NCBI GenBank assembly: GCA_949740535.1
Contig: CATJHO010000100.1
Location: 1-64,000, forward strand
Direction of reading: 5' to 3'
Origin: an uncultured Lachnospiraceae bacterium
Lineage (GTDB): Bacteria > Bacillota > Clostridia > Lachnospirales > Lachnospiraceae
DNA: 64,000 bases
The position numbers were made by a program, and so were the translations under genes. Every line of letters begins with the position of its first letter. Position 1 is the first letter of the stretch. The notes beneath the pieces are model-generated. The model made no database searches. It was not told where the DNA came from and saw only the letters and a list, made by a program, of their open reading frames with translations. Shown here piece after piece: positions 53,825 to 63,937 of this stretch.

Positions 53825-56260
53825 TTATAAAAACTTTATCTTTCTATTCTGCATGGTGACTGTCAAAGGCTGGTTCTGTTTTACTTTTCCGGCCAGAATC
53901 TGATCCGCCAGGGCATCCTCGATCTGAGTCTGGATGGCCCGCTTCAGCGGCCGGGCGCCATATTTCACATCATAGGCAGTCTCCACAATGTGAGTCCTGA
54001 CACTGCCATGAACCTTCAGCTGAATTCCCAGCTGCTGTTCACAGCGCCTGGATAAATCCTGGAAGAGAATGGCCGCAATCTTCTTCATCTGCTCCTTATT
54101 CAGAGCATGGAATACAATGATCTCATCAATCCGGTTCAGGAATTCCGGCTTAAACATCCGCTTTACTTCTTCCATGACACTTCTCTTCATAGCCTCATAA
54201 TTCTGCTTCTCATTCTCCTCAGAAGCAAACCCCAGCCGCTTGGGAGACACGATTGCTCCGGCTCCCGCGTTGGATGTCATAATAATCACCGTATTTTTGA
54301 AATCCACGGTCCTGCCCTGGGAATCGGTAATGCGCCCATCATCCAGCACCTGCAGCAGAATATTGAATACATCCGGATGCGCCTTTTCAATCTCGTCAAA
54401 CAAAATCACAGTATAGGGATTCCGCCGTACCTTCTCGGAGAGCTGGCCTCCGTCATCGTGCCCCACATATCCCGGAGGCGCTCCAATGAGCTTGGATACA
54501 CTGTGCTTCTCCATGTATTCCGACATGTCTACCCGGATCATCGCCTCTTCCCGGCCAAACAGCACCTCAGCCAAAGCCTTGGAAAGCTCTGTCTTTCCCA
54601 CGCCGGTTGGACCCAGAAAGAGAAAAGAACCGATGGGGCGGCCTGGATCCTGCAGGCCCACCCGTCCCCGCCGTACTGCCCTGGAAACTGCTGCTACTGC
54701 CTCCTCTTGGGCAATCACCCGTTTGTGCAGAATGGATTCCAGCTTCTTAAGGCGCTGGGTTTCCGATTCTGCCAGCTTGCTTACCGGAATTTTCGTCCAG
54801 TCAGAGACAATCTGGGCGATCTCATTTTCCCCTACTGACAGGGCTTTCTTCCCGGTACCGCGTCTTGCTTTTCTGCGGGCCTTATCCCAAAGTACAAATA
54901 CCTCTGTCCGCTCCTTCTGCAGTCTGGCCGCCTGCTCAAAATCCTGATCCCTCAATGCCTGCTCCACACCTTCCAGAAGCTTCGAACTGCGCTCTTCCAG
55001 CTCTGCCATGGCATCCATTTTCCGGTAACTGCCAAGACGCACCCTGGCCGCCGCCTCATCCATTAAATCAATTGCCTTATCCGGCAGAAAGCGGTCATTG
55101 ATATAGCGTCTGGACAGCGCCGCTGCCGCTTTCAGGGCTTCATCCGTAATGGTCACTTGATGATGCTCTTCATAGCATTTGCGGATTCCCTTTAAAATAG
55201 AAATGGTCTCTTCTTCGCTGGGCTCCTCCACTGTGACAGGCTGGAACCGCCGCTCCAGCGCCGCATCCTTTTCAATGTATTTCCGATACTCCTCCAGGGT
55301 AGTGGCGCCGATCAGCTGCAGCTCTCCTCTGGACAAAGCCGGTTTCAGAATATTGGAAGCATCCATGGCCCCCTCTGCACCGCCTGCCCCAATCATGGTG
55401 TGAAGCTCATCCACAAACAGGAGAACATTTCCCGCCTGACGCACCTCCTCCATCACCTTCTTGATCCGCTCCTCAAATTCTCCCCGGTATTTTGAGCCAG
55501 CCACCATGCCGGACAGATCCAGATTCAAAAGCCGGCATCCCTTCACCGAATCTGGTACTGCTCCATCGACAATCCATTGAGCCAGTCCTTCCACAATGGC
55601 TGTCTTGCCGACACCCGGTTCTCCAATGAGACAGGGGTTATTCTTGGTCTTCCTGCTCAGTGTCTGAATCAGACGACGGATTTCATTCTCTCTTCCCACA
55701 CAGGGATCCAGTTTTTTCTCGCGGGCCAGTTCTGTCAGATCCCGGCTGTACTGCTCCAGGACCTGCGTTCCCTTTCCCTGATTCTTCCCGCTGCGGGCCG
55801 CCTCCTCCCGGTATTCCCGGCCGGTTTTTCCCATAGAATCCAAAAGAGCTGTGTACAGTCCTTTTATATTGATCTCCATCGTGTTGAGCAGTCTGCTTCC
55901 GGCGCACTCTCCGTCTTTGAGCATAGCAATCAGAATATGTTCCGTTCCTGTCTTCTCCTCCTTGAACCGCTCTGCCTCCTGCTCTGCTTCTTTCAGAACT
56001 CTTTTGGCTCTGGGGGTGAATCCGGGGCGTTCTTTCATGCGGACAGAATGCTCTGGGGAAATCAATTCCCGAATCAGCTTTAGAATCGTTTCCTCCTCTG
56101 CTTTGCGCTCTTTCAAAAGCTGGGATGCGGCACAGCTCTCTTCCCGCAGAAGTCCAAGAAGAATATGCTCGGTTCCCACATAATTCTGCTTCAGCTCCCT
56201 GGAAATTTTCTCCGCTGCTTTCAATGCTTTTTCTGCCTTTTCTGTATATGTTCCAAACAT
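53825..56260 (-). CDS. clpC: ClpC-type AAA+ chaperone
   Basis: 811 residues. Unfoldase partner of ClpP. N domain repeats ([31 protein letters not shown] near 6-36; second repeat near 80-145), AAA-1 with GEPGVGKTA near 208, UVR-like middle segment ([16 protein letters not shown]), AAA-2 with [10 protein letters not shown] near 545 and Walker [14 protein letters not shown] near 610. Start at [12 protein letters not shown] after AGGAGG. No ctsR-mcsA-mcsB genes precede it, unlike the Bacillus operon. Confidence 0.96.
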   Translation of the reverse strand: MFGTYTEKAEKALKAAEKISRELKQNYVGTEHILLGLLREESCAASQLLKERKAEEETILKLIRELISPEHSVRMKERPGFTPRAKRVLKEAEQEAERFKEEKTGTEHILIAMLKDGECAGSRLLNTMEINIKGLYTALLDSMGKTGREYREEAARSGKNQGKGTQVLEQYSRDLTELAREKKLDPCVGRENEIRRLIQTLSRKTKNNPCLIGEPGVGKTAIVEGLAQWIVDGAVPDSVKGCRLLNLDLSGMVAGSKYRGEFEERIKKVMEEVRQAGNVLLFVDELHTMIGAGGAEGAMDASNILKPALSRGELQLIGATTLEEYRKYIEKDAALERRFQPVTVEEPSEEETISILKGIRKCYEEHHQVTITDEALKAAAALSRRYINDRFLPDKAIDLMDEAAARVRLGSYRKMDAMAELEERSSKLLEGVEQALRDQDFEQAARLQKERTEVFVLWDKARRKARRGTGKKALSVGENEIAQIVSDWTKIPVSKLAESETQRLKKLESILHKRVIAQEEAVAAVSRAVRRGRVGLQDPGRPIGSFLFLGPTGVGKTELSKALAEVLFGREEAMIRVDMSEYMEKHSVSKLIGAPPGYVGHDDGGQLSEKVRRNPYTVILFDEIEKAHPDVFNILLQVLDDGRITDSQGRTVDFKNTVIIMTSNAGAGAIVSPKRLGFASEENEKQNYEAMKRSVMEEVKRMFKPEFLNRIDEIIVFHALNKEQMKKIAAILFQDLSRRCEQQLGIQLKVHGSVRTHIVETAYDVKYGARPLKRAIQTQIEDALADQILAGKVKQNQPLTVTMQNRKIKFL

Positions 56261-56360
56261 CAAAAACCTCCTGTTACAACGGGCGAGGTATCCACCCCGC
56301 CCGATTTCTTTTTGTGTAGAATCCGCTGTTATACTGCACAAGCTGCTTTCGTAACCATTT

Positions 56361-57620
56361 CTAAATATCCAAATCCTCAATATCCAGGATCTCAATATCC
56401 ATATCGTCTATGTCGTCTTCCTCAGCCTCCAGCCGGGCTGCACTGCTTTGAGATTTTTTCTTATGCTTCTCCTTGGCAGCTTCTTCCACCTCTAAAACTG
56501 CGCTCATATCAATCTCAGGAAGCTTTTTGGTGGAAAACATGCCTTCCTCCATCTCCTCTTCCTGGAATTCCTCTTCTTCCTTCTGATGGATGGAGCCGCT
56601 TCTTTCCCGCTCCTCCTCTTCTGCCCATTTCTTCCTGACAGCTACCAGAAGATCGTCGAAATCACTGGCCTCCGCCTCTTCTTCCTCCTCTTCTTCTTCC
56701 TTCACCCGTCTGCGGAACAGGCCGCCCCGTTTCTTTCTGGGTGTATCTTCATCGTCATAGTCGTCGTAGTCATCATCCTCATCTTCGTCTTCTTCATCCT
56801 CATCTTCGTCATAATATTCATATTCGGAATTCCGAAGCTTCACAGCCAGAATAATCACGATTATCAGAAGAATCCCGCTGAGAACACCCAGACCGATGAT
56901 AATATAAAGCCTCTGGCTTAATCCCGCTTCGTATTCATCCTTCCGGTCTGCCAGCTCCGACTGAAGGGACTCAATCATTCCTCCGGACTCACCTGCGCCT
57001 CCGCCGGAAAACTGTCCCATTTCTCTTTGAAAGGTTCCCTCCTGGGGATCGTAGTAAAACCATCCCTGGCTTCCGCTGCTGTCAGCGGCCCAGACCAGAT
57101 ACAGCTCCCGGCCGCCGGTAAGTCCTGCATCCACAACCCATGCCGTAACGTTTGTTTCTCCTGCCTGAAGCCCTGTCTGAGACAATGCATTGGAGGCTGG
57201 AAATTCTTCTACCGGCTCCTGGATTGAATATCCGCCTGCAGGTGCCGCCGCGCCGCCTTCCTCCGGAACGCTTCCTTCCTCTTCCGGCTGTTCCTGCGTC
57301 TCAGTCACCGTCACCATATCAGAGCGAATCCAGCCGGACTTCTCCTGACCTTCATGGGTGAAGGTAATGCTGTACCACACATTCCCGTCACTGCCTGTTG
57401 TCTGATCTACGATCGTAAGCTCTGTATTCATGGGAATCTTACAGACACGTTCCGATTCCGCACTGGCCTCTGTCCGCACATTCACATTATCCACATGATT
57501 GGTTCCCTTCTGGGCGGCCAATCCGGTCATTCCATACAGAATCAGCATCATACCAGCTGCGCATATTGCTGCCGCCCGACAGAATCTGCGGCTCCTCTGC
57601 TCTCTGGGCAGTTTCTTCAT
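56361..57620 (-). CDS. SH3-domain membrane protein with very acidic cytoplasmic tail
   Basis: 419 residues. Signal peptide (about 10-36), bacterial SH3 domain (NVRTEASAESERVCKIPMNTEL...WIRSDMV, about 42-105), Pro/Glu linker, a beta domain, a helix (about 238-262, IIIGLGVLSGILLIIVIILAV), then about 155 residues with long Glu/Asp runs and a C-terminus of repeated Asp-Ile/Asp-Leu. The SH3 domain probably binds cell wall; the tail would be cytoplasmic. ATG after GGAGGATAAAG. Upstream of clpC by 100 bp. Confidence 0.87.
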   Translation of the reverse strand: MKKLPREQRSRRFCRAAAICAAGMMLILYGMTGLAAQKGTNHVDNVNVRTEASAESERVCKIPMNTELTIVDQTTGSDGNVWYSITFTHEGQEKSGWIRSDMVTVTETQEQPEEEGSVPEEGGAAAPAGGYSIQEPVEEFPASNALSQTGLQAGETNVTAWVVDAGLTGGRELYLVWAADSSGSQGWFYYDPQEGTFQREMGQFSGGGAGESGGMIESLQSELADRKDEYEAGLSQRLYIIIGLGVLSGILLIIVIILAVKLRNSEYEYYDEDEDEEDEDEDDDYDDYDDEDTPRKKRGGLFRRRVKEEEEEEEEAEASDFDDLLVAVRKKWAEEEERERSGSIHQKEEEEFQEEEMEEGMFSTKKLPEIDMSAVLEVEEAAKEKHKKKSQSSAARLEAEEDDIDDMDIEILDIEDLDI

Positions 57621-57809
57621 GTTCTTTATCCTCCATAATAGGTATCTTTTGGGCTGTAAATAGTTATTCCTTACTATTTCTTACGCATTATATTACGTAT
57701 TATAAGCGCAAACAAATCCCTTGTCAAATCATATATCAATCCTCTGATAACACATTTTTCCCCATTTGAATATAATAATTCTATCAACAATTCTATGAGG
57801 AGATAAGCT

Positions 57810-60119
57810 ATGCCGAAATACTACTGCCTGAATGATTTAAAGCCAGGGCAGACCGCCCGGATACTGACTCTTGCCTCCACCGGAAGCACCCGCCGGCGCC
57901 TTCTGGATTTGGGGCTGGTGGAGCAGACCCTTGTGCAGTGTGTGGGCAGAAGCCCTTCCGGGGATCCTGCTGCTTTCCGAATCCGGGGGGCAGTGATTGC
58001 CATCCGCTCTTTTGAGGGAAAGCAGATTCAGATTGACAAACCGGTATCAAGTCAAAAGCTTATTGCATTCGCCGGAAATCCTAATGTAGGAAAAAGCACA
58101 CTCTTCAACGGACTCACCGGCTTGAAGCAGCATACCGGAAACTGGCCGGGCAAAACCGTGGAAAATGCCCTGGGCATCTGTCAAAGCAGACGCCATACTT
58201 ACATACTTGCCGATCTTCCCGGCACTTATTCGCTTATCCCCCGCTCTCCTGAAGAAACTGCCGCCCGCGATCTGCTCTGTTCCGACGGAGTGGATGCTGC
58301 CGTGGTTGTATGCGATGCCTCCTGCCTGCAGCGGAACCTCAATCTGGTCCTCCAGGTTACCGAACTTATCCCACGGGTCCTGATCTGTGTCAATCTGATG
58401 GATGAAGCTGACAAGCATCATATCCGGATTGATTTGACTGCCCTGTCAAAAGCCCTCGGCGTTCCTGTCATCGGTACCACTGCCCGGAACAGACACAGTC
58501 TTTCCCTTCTCTTAGACGCCCTGGATTCCCTGACTGACAGCCCGGCACCGATGCCTTTTCCCATCCCTTATCCGCCCATCCTGGAAGCAGCGCTCACCAT
58601 CCTTGCTCCGCCCATCCGGGAAAAATCCGGCGGAAAACTGCCTGTACGCTGGCTCTCTCTGCGTCTTTTAGAGTATCGGCTCAATCCTCAGATTCCGCTT
58701 CCGGCAGGAATTATGGATAGCCTGTACTTTGATCCGGTTATCCGGCAGGCACTGACAGAAGCGGAGCAGATTTTAAGCGCTGATGGAATAAAAAGCCAGG
58801 AACTGACGGATCTCATTGTCACCTCTTTGTTCCATCAAGCTGATACCGTCTGCCGAAAAGCAGTGCAGGAGGATGAGCTGCCAAAACGCCGGCTGGAGCA
58901 GCGGCTGGACGCGCTTCTCACGGACAAGCGGACCAGCTGTCCCCTGATGCTGCTCTTCCTGGCCTTCATTTTCTGGCTGACGCTTACCGGCGCCAACTTC
59001 CCCTCCCGGCTGCTCTCAGGCCTGCTCTTTTCCCTGGAGCAGAAATTGACGGAGCTCTTTTTGTGGCTAAAGGCTCCTGACTGGCTACAGGGCCTTCTCG
59101 TCTCTGGCGCCTACCGGGTAACCGCCTGGGTGGTTTCTGTCATGCTTCCGCCTATGGCCATCTTTTTCCCTCTCTTTACCCTGCTGGAGGATGCAGGCTT
59201 TCTGCCCCGTATTGCCTACAATCTGGATCACGCCTTCCAGCGATGCCGCTCCTGCGGGAAACAGGCCCTTACCATGTGTATGGGCTTTGGCTGCAATGCC
59301 GCCGGTGTCACTGGCTGCCGTATCATCGACTCTCCCAGAGAGCGCCTCATCGCCATTCTCACCAACAGCTTTGTCCCCTGCAACGGGCGTTTTCCCATGA
59401 TACTCGCTCTGATTGCCATGTTCTTTGCAGGAACCAAAGCCAGGCCTGCCTCTGACATCCTTTCAGCTCTGCTTCTTACCCTGGTGATTCTTCTGGGCGT
59501 TGCCGGAACCTTTGGGGCCTCCTGGCTCCTGTCACGTACCGTGCTCAAGGGCATGCCTTCTTCCTTTACTCTGGAACTGCCGCCTTACCGGCGGCCTCAG
59601 TTCGGCCATGTCCTAATCCGCTCCATCCTGGATCGGACCCTCTTTGTCCTGGGCCGTGCTCTGACTGCCGCCGTCCCGGCGGGAATCCTCATCTGGCTCA
59701 TGGCCAATGTCCCTGCAGGAAGCGGCAGCCTGCTGTCGTTCTGTGCCGATGTCCTCCATCCCTTCGCCGCCCTTTTCGGTTTGGACGGTGTGATCCTCAT
59801 GGCCTTTCTCTTGGGCCTGCCAGCCAATGAGATTGTACTGCCCATCATCCTGATGGCCTGCCTGAACCAAAACACACTCACCGAACCCGGCAGTCTTCTC
59901 TCCCTGCGGGAGATCCTGACTGCCCAGGGCTGGACCCCGGTTACCGCCGCCTGCACCATCCTTTTCACCCTCTTTCACTGGCCCTGCGCTGCTACCCTGA
60001 TGACCATACACAAGGAGACGGGAAGCCTGAAATGGACCCTTACCGCCTTCCTCCTGCCCACCGCCCTGGGCCTCCTGCTCTGCTTTCTGACCGCACAGAC
60101 CGCGCGGCTGCTATTCTAA
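57810..60119 (+). CDS. feoB: FeoA-FeoB fusion, ferrous iron transporter
   Basis: 769 residues. Residues 1-76 form a FeoA SH3-like domain; the GTPase domain follows with G1 GNPNVGKST near 89-97, G2/G3 region GNWPGKTVE and DLPGTYSL, G4 NLMD near 199. The membrane domain has two gate repeats (CMGFGCNAAGVTGCRI; SFVPCNGRFPMIL) and conserved Cys residues. Imports Fe2+. Start follows GAGGAG. Monocistronic, rightward, divergent from the SH3 gene; no clear Fur box identified. Confidence 0.95.
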   Translation: MPKYYCLNDLKPGQTARILTLASTGSTRRRLLDLGLVEQTLVQCVGRSPSGDPAAFRIRGAVIAIRSFEGKQIQIDKPVSSQKLIAFAGNPNVGKSTLFNGLTGLKQHTGNWPGKTVENALGICQSRRHTYILADLPGTYSLIPRSPEETAARDLLCSDGVDAAVVVCDASCLQRNLNLVLQVTELIPRVLICVNLMDEADKHHIRIDLTALSKALGVPVIGTTARNRHSLSLLLDALDSLTDSPAPMPFPIPYPPILEAALTILAPPIREKSGGKLPVRWLSLRLLEYRLNPQIPLPAGIMDSLYFDPVIRQALTEAEQILSADGIKSQELTDLIVTSLFHQADTVCRKAVQEDELPKRRLEQRLDALLTDKRTSCPLMLLFLAFIFWLTLTGANFPSRLLSGLLFSLEQKLTELFLWLKAPDWLQGLLVSGAYRVTAWVVSVMLPPMAIFFPLFTLLEDAGFLPRIAYNLDHAFQRCRSCGKQALTMCMGFGCNAAGVTGCRIIDSPRERLIAILTNSFVPCNGRFPMILALIAMFFAGTKARPASDILSALLLTLVILLGVAGTFGASWLLSRTVLKGMPSSFTLELPPYRRPQFGHVLIRSILDRTLFVLGRALTAAVPAGILIWLMANVPAGSGSLLSFCADVLHPFAALFGLDGVILMAFLLGLPANEIVLPIILMACLNQNTLTEPGSLLSLREILTAQGWTPVTAACTILFTLFHWPCAATLMTIHKETGSLKWTLTAFLLPTALGLLLCFLTAQTARLLF

Positions 60120-60124
60120 TCCAA

Positions 60125-60153
60125 CAAAAAAGGCTGTTGTCATTCAACAGCCT
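60125..60153 (-). terminator. terminator of the purine operon
   Basis: AGGCTGTTG pairs perfectly with CAACAGCCT around a 5-base loop; leftward it ends in TTTTTT. It also lies 11 bp past the feoB stop and may serve that gene weakly. Confidence 0.88.
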
Positions 60154-60222
60154 GAAAATCATTCCCGTCAGCCTCCCGGCATCCGGGCTTTGGAACCTGT
60201 TTACTCTGTATCCGTCCGTCCC

Positions 60223-61494
60223 TTATGCCTCATCAATTGCCTTCCCAATATCACTCCGGCAGTAAGCCTTCTCAAAGCCCACCAGCTTCACTGCCTCATA
60301 AGCATTGGCACGGGCGGTCTTCAGATCCGCTCCCACCGCAGTCACGCCCAGCACCCGGCCGCCATTGGTCACAAACCTTCCCTCTGCCTTCTTTGTCCCG
60401 GCATGAAAGACATAATACCCGTCTTTATCCTTAAAGTTTTCAAGTCCTTCAATGGGATATCCCTTTTCGTAGGACAATGGATACCCGCCAGAGGCCAGAA
60501 CCACGCAGACCGCTGCATTGTCCTCAAATTCTAAATCCACCTGATCCAGAGTGCCGTCCACACAGGCCTCAAACACCTCCACAATGTCATTTTTCATCCT
60601 GGGAAGCACCACCTGGGCCTCCGGATCTCCAAATCTGGCATTGTACTCCAGCACTCTCGGCCCCTTATCCGTCAGCATCAGCCCGAAGAAAATAACGCCT
60701 TTGAACTCCCGGCCCTCTGCCGCCATGGCATCCACTGTCGCCTGATAAATGTGCTTCTTACAGTAAGCGTCCACCTCTTCTGTATAGAAGGGACTGGGAG
60801 AAAAGGTTCCCATTCCGCCTGTATTGAGTCCCTGATCTCCGTCCAGGGCCCGCTTATGATCCTGTGCCGAGGTCATGCATTTGATAGTCTTCCCGTCCAC
60901 GAAACTTAAAACCGACACCTCCCGGCCCGTCATAAACGCCTCGATCACCATCCGGTTTCCGGCTGAACCGAACTGTTTATCCTGCATAATGGTTTTTACG
61001 CCCTCCTCTGCTTCCTTAAGGGTCTTGCAGATCAGAACACCTTTTCCCAGAGCCAGTCCGTCCGCTTTGAGAACAATCGGAAATTCCGCATGCTTAAGAT
61101 AGGCAAGGGCTGCTTTGGGATCATCAAAATTTTCATAGGCTGCCGTAGGAATTCCGTATTTCTTCATCAAGTCTTTGGAAAATGCCTTAGATCCCTCCAG
61201 AATGGCCGCATTCTTCCGCGGCCCGAAGATCTTAAGGCCTTCTTTCTCGAACACATCCACGATCCCGCCCACCAGCGGATCGTCCATGCCCACTACAGTC
61301 AGATCAATCTCCTTTTCCCTGGCAAAAGCCGCCAGTTTCTCAAACTCCATGGCTCCTATGGGAACACACTCCGCATACTCTTCAATACCTGCATTTCCCG
61401 GCGCACAGTAGATCTTCTCCGCTTTCGGACTCTGAGCCGTCTTCCATGCAATGGCATGCTCCCGGCCGCCGGATCCCACAATCAAAATCTTCAT
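60223..61494 (-). CDS. purD: phosphoribosylamine-glycine ligase
   Basis: 423 residues, usual length. Makes GAR from phosphoribosylamine, glycine and ATP. KILIVGSGGREHAIAWK start, KADGLALGKGV near 142-152, ATP-grasp residues GFMTGREVSVLSFVDG near 178, LEYNARFGDPEAQV near 279-292. ATG after AGGAGG. Last gene of purE-purM-purN-purD. Confidence 0.97.
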   Translation of the reverse strand: MKILIVGSGGREHAIAWKTAQSPKAEKIYCAPGNAGIEEYAECVPIGAMEFEKLAAFAREKEIDLTVVGMDDPLVGGIVDVFEKEGLKIFGPRKNAAILEGSKAFSKDLMKKYGIPTAAYENFDDPKAALAYLKHAEFPIVLKADGLALGKGVLICKTLKEAEEGVKTIMQDKQFGSAGNRMVIEAFMTGREVSVLSFVDGKTIKCMTSAQDHKRALDGDQGLNTGGMGTFSPSPFYTEEVDAYCKKHIYQATVDAMAAEGREFKGVIFFGLMLTDKGPRVLEYNARFGDPEAQVVLPRMKNDIVEVFEACVDGTLDQVDLEFEDNAAVCVVLASGGYPLSYEKGYPIEGLENFKDKDGYYVFHAGTKKAEGRFVTNGGRVLGVTAVGADLKTARANAYEAVKLVGFEKAYCRSDIGKAIDEA

Positions 61495-61530
61495 CCCTTG
61501 TACCTCCTAATTTCAGGCTGCTGTCAAAAT

Positions 61531-62142
61531 TTATCCCTGCTTCACAGCATTCCATCTTTCTTCTGCTATCATTTCAATTGCTTTGGGAAGCAGAATCCAT
61601 TCTGCCTCTTCCATCACCCGCTGCTGAAGCGTCTTGGGCGTATCCCCCTCTTTTACTTCCACAGCCTTCTGGAGAAGAATCGGCCCTGTATCCGTACCCT
61701 CGTCCACGTAGTGGACCGTAGCCCCCGTTACTTTCACTCCGCGTTTTAAAGCCTCCTCATGTACCTTTAAGCCATAACAGCCCGTTCCGCAGAAGGCTGG
61801 AATCAGGGAAGGGTGAATGTTGATCATCCGGCCCCTGTACTCCCGGATAATACTGGGAGGAATCACCACCAGACAGCCGGCCAGAACCACCAGATCCGCC
61901 CCGCTGTCTCTCAAAGCCTGAAGCAGCGCCTCATGAAAGTCCTCCCGTGCCGCATAATCCTTAGGAGAGATACACAGAGCTGGAATTCCCCGGCCTCTGG
62001 CCCGCTCAAGAGCATAAGCCCCCGGATTGTTGCTGATTACTGCGGATATTTCCGCATGTTGGATTTTTCCGCTGTCAATGGCATCCAGAACAGCCTGAAG
62101 ATTTGTTCCGCCGCCGGATACCAGTACTGTTACTTTCAGCAT
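61531..62142 (-). CDS. purN: phosphoribosylglycinamide formyltransferase
   Basis: 203 residues. Transfers formyl from formyltetrahydrofolate to [15 protein letters not shown] near 6-17, [12 protein letters not shown] near 36, [13 protein letters not shown] near 107-119 with the His/Asn of the active site, [16 protein letters not shown] near 138-153. Start overlaps the purM end by 7 bp. Confidence 0.97.
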   Translation of the reverse strand: MLKVTVLVSGGGTNLQAVLDAIDSGKIQHAEISAVISNNPGAYALERARGRGIPALCISPKDYAAREDFHEALLQALRDSGADLVVLAGCLVVIPPSIIREYRGRMINIHPSLIPAFCGTGCYGLKVHEEALKRGVKVTGATVHYVDEGTDTGPILLQKAVEVKEGDTPKTLQQRVMEEAEWILLPKAIEMIAEERWNAVKQG

Positions 62143-63161
62143 AAGACCACTCCCTTTTCACCTGAGCGGACTTCGCCCAGGAGACAGGGCGTCTCCCCGG
62201 CCTTTTGCACAGCCTCCATACAGGCATCTGCCTGAGAGGCATCCACCGCCATCACCATGCCAATGCCCATATTGAAGGTATTGTACATCATCTGCTCCTC
62301 AATTCTTCCGTCCTCTGCCAGCATCTTAAAGATCATGGGAACCTTATAGCTGTCCTTCCTTACCACGGCCTCCACGCCTTCTGGCAGCATACGGGGAATA
62401 TTCTCGTAAAAGCCGCCGCCTGTAATATGGCTGCATCCCTTCACCGCCACGCCTGCTTCCTTCACCGCCTTAAGAGCCTTTACATAGATCTTGGTAGGCT
62501 CAATCAGAGCTTCTCCCAGGGTTCTTCCCAGACTCTCAAAATACGTATTCAGATACTCCTCTTTCATGGTAAATACCTTGCGTACCAGGGAAAATCCATT
62601 GCTGTGTACGCCGGAAGACGCCATGCCCACCAGTACATCACCCGGTTTTATCCCAGCTCCGGTAATCAGATTCTTCTGATCCACAATACCCACGGCAAAG
62701 CCGGCCAGATCGTACTCATCAATAGGATAAAAGCCTGGCATCTCCGCTGTCTCGCCGCCGATAAGCGCAGCCCCGGACTGCCGGCAGCCCTCTGCCACGC
62801 CGCTTACGATAGTTGCAATCTTCTCCGGAATATTCTTGCCGCAGGCAATGTAATCCAGGAAGAACAACGGCTCTCCTCCCGCGCAGGCAATGTCATTGAC
62901 ACACATAGCCACACAGTCAATTCCTACCGTATCATGCTTATCCATCAAAAACGCCAGCTTCAGCTTGGTTCCCACCCCGTCTGTACCGGACACCAGCGCA
63001 GGCTTCTCCATGGTCTTAAATGCTTCCATGGAAAAGGCTCCTGAAAAGCCTCCGATTCCTGTCAGCACTTCCGGCCGCATGGTCTGCATCACATGCTTCT
63101 TCATCAGCTCCACAGACTGATAGCCTGCCTCTATATCTACTCCCGCGTTCTTATAATCCAT
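62136..63161 (-). CDS. purM: phosphoribosylformylglycinamidine cyclo-ligase
   Basis: 341 residues. Makes [23 protein letters not shown] start, [14 protein letters not shown] near 58-71, [25 protein letters not shown] near 79-103, [11 protein letters not shown] near 135-145. ATG after GGAGG. Between purE (54 bp) and purN (overlap). Confidence 0.97.
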   Translation of the reverse strand: MDYKNAGVDIEAGYQSVELMKKHVMQTMRPEVLTGIGGFSGAFSMEAFKTMEKPALVSGTDGVGTKLKLAFLMDKHDTVGIDCVAMCVNDIACAGGEPLFFLDYIACGKNIPEKIATIVSGVAEGCRQSGAALIGGETAEMPGFYPIDEYDLAGFAVGIVDQKNLITGAGIKPGDVLVGMASSGVHSNGFSLVRKVFTMKEEYLNTYFESLGRTLGEALIEPTKIYVKALKAVKEAGVAVKGCSHITGGGFYENIPRMLPEGVEAVVRKDSYKVPMIFKMLAEDGRIEEQMMYNTFNMGIGMVMAVDASQADACMEAVQKAGETPCLLGEVRSGEKGVVLC

Positions 63162-63215
63162 CCTTGTTTTCCTCCCTGCTGTACCGGCTTTTGGAATACA
63201 CAGCCGGACATGTCT

Positions 63216-63716
63216 CTAATAATTTTTGTATCCTACCTCTGCCAGACGTTCGGCTTTCTTCTCTACCTGCTTCTTCAGCTCTTCCGAATAGTCCTTCAGC
63301 CGTCCCAGAAGAGCTTCATCTGATACTGCCAGAATCTTTGCTGCCAGAAGGCCCGCATTGGCTCCGCCGTTGATCGCTACTGTAGCCACCGGAATGCCTG
63401 AAGGCATCTGCACGATGGAATAAAGAGAGTCCCTTCCGCCCAGAGACGTGGTATGCATGGGGATCCCGATCACCGGCATGGGGAAGATCGCCGCGCACAT
63501 GCCCGGAAGATGGGCAGCCATACCTGCTCCGGCTATGATTACCTTAAACCCCTTACTCTCCGCTGTCTTTGCATATTCAAAGAACACATCCGGTTCCCGG
63601 TGGGCGGAGATAATGGTCATCTCGTAATCCACCCCCAGCTGCTCCAGAATATCTGCTGCCTTGCTCATGACGGGCATATCTGAATCACTGCCCATTACAA
63701 TTCCTACTTTTGCCAT
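63216..63716 (-). CDS. purE: N5-carboxyaminoimidazole ribonucleotide mutase, class I
   Basis: 166 residues. MGSDSDMPVMSKAADIL near 7-24, SAHREPD near 42-48, GAGMAAHLPGM near 70-80, IGIPM near 93. Start at MAKVGIVMG after GGAGG; an upstream extension is not supported and would cross the promoter. First gene of the operon. purC, purF and purH are absent here. Confidence 0.96.
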   Translation of the reverse strand: MAKVGIVMGSDSDMPVMSKAADILEQLGVDYEMTIISAHREPDVFFEYAKTAESKGFKVIIAGAGMAAHLPGMCAAIFPMPVIGIPMHTTSLGGRDSLYSIVQMPSGIPVATVAINGGANAGLLAAKILAVSDEALLGRLKDYSEELKKQVEKKAERLAEVGYKNY

Positions 63717-63774
63717 TTGAAGTTTCCTCCCCTGTATTTTATTGGCTGCTGCCTGGCCATTTATTGCTACTAAA

Positions 63775-63804
63775 AGTGTATCCTCTCCCGGATCCCTTGT
63801 CAAC
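63775..63804 (-). promoter_or_regulatory. sigma-A promoter of the purine operon
   Basis: Read leftward: TTGACA (63799-63804), 17-base spacer, TACACT (63775-63780), about 58 bases before the purE start. Confidence 0.82.
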
Positions 63805-63830
63805 CGGATCTGAAAGTTTTGTTACTGTTC

Positions 63831-63937
63831 TCTCCGTTCCCGGTAACTTGCAGAGCCCCATCTAAAACTGCCTTCGGCAATGGGATTTTTGCCGCTTACC
63901 CGCAAAGGGCTCGTTGAGCTTCTCCGTTCCCGGCAGA
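63831..63937 (-). repeat. 90-bp direct-repeat structure upstream of purE
   Basis: TCTCCGTTCCCGG occurs at 63831 and again at 63921. Between them, read leftward, GAGCCC pairs with GGGCTC and CGGCAA pairs with TTGCCG, giving a nested hairpin. General design (boundary box containing GGGAACGG, inner GAGCCC stem) resembles the 110-bp units but the sequence differs. Confidence 0.5.
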
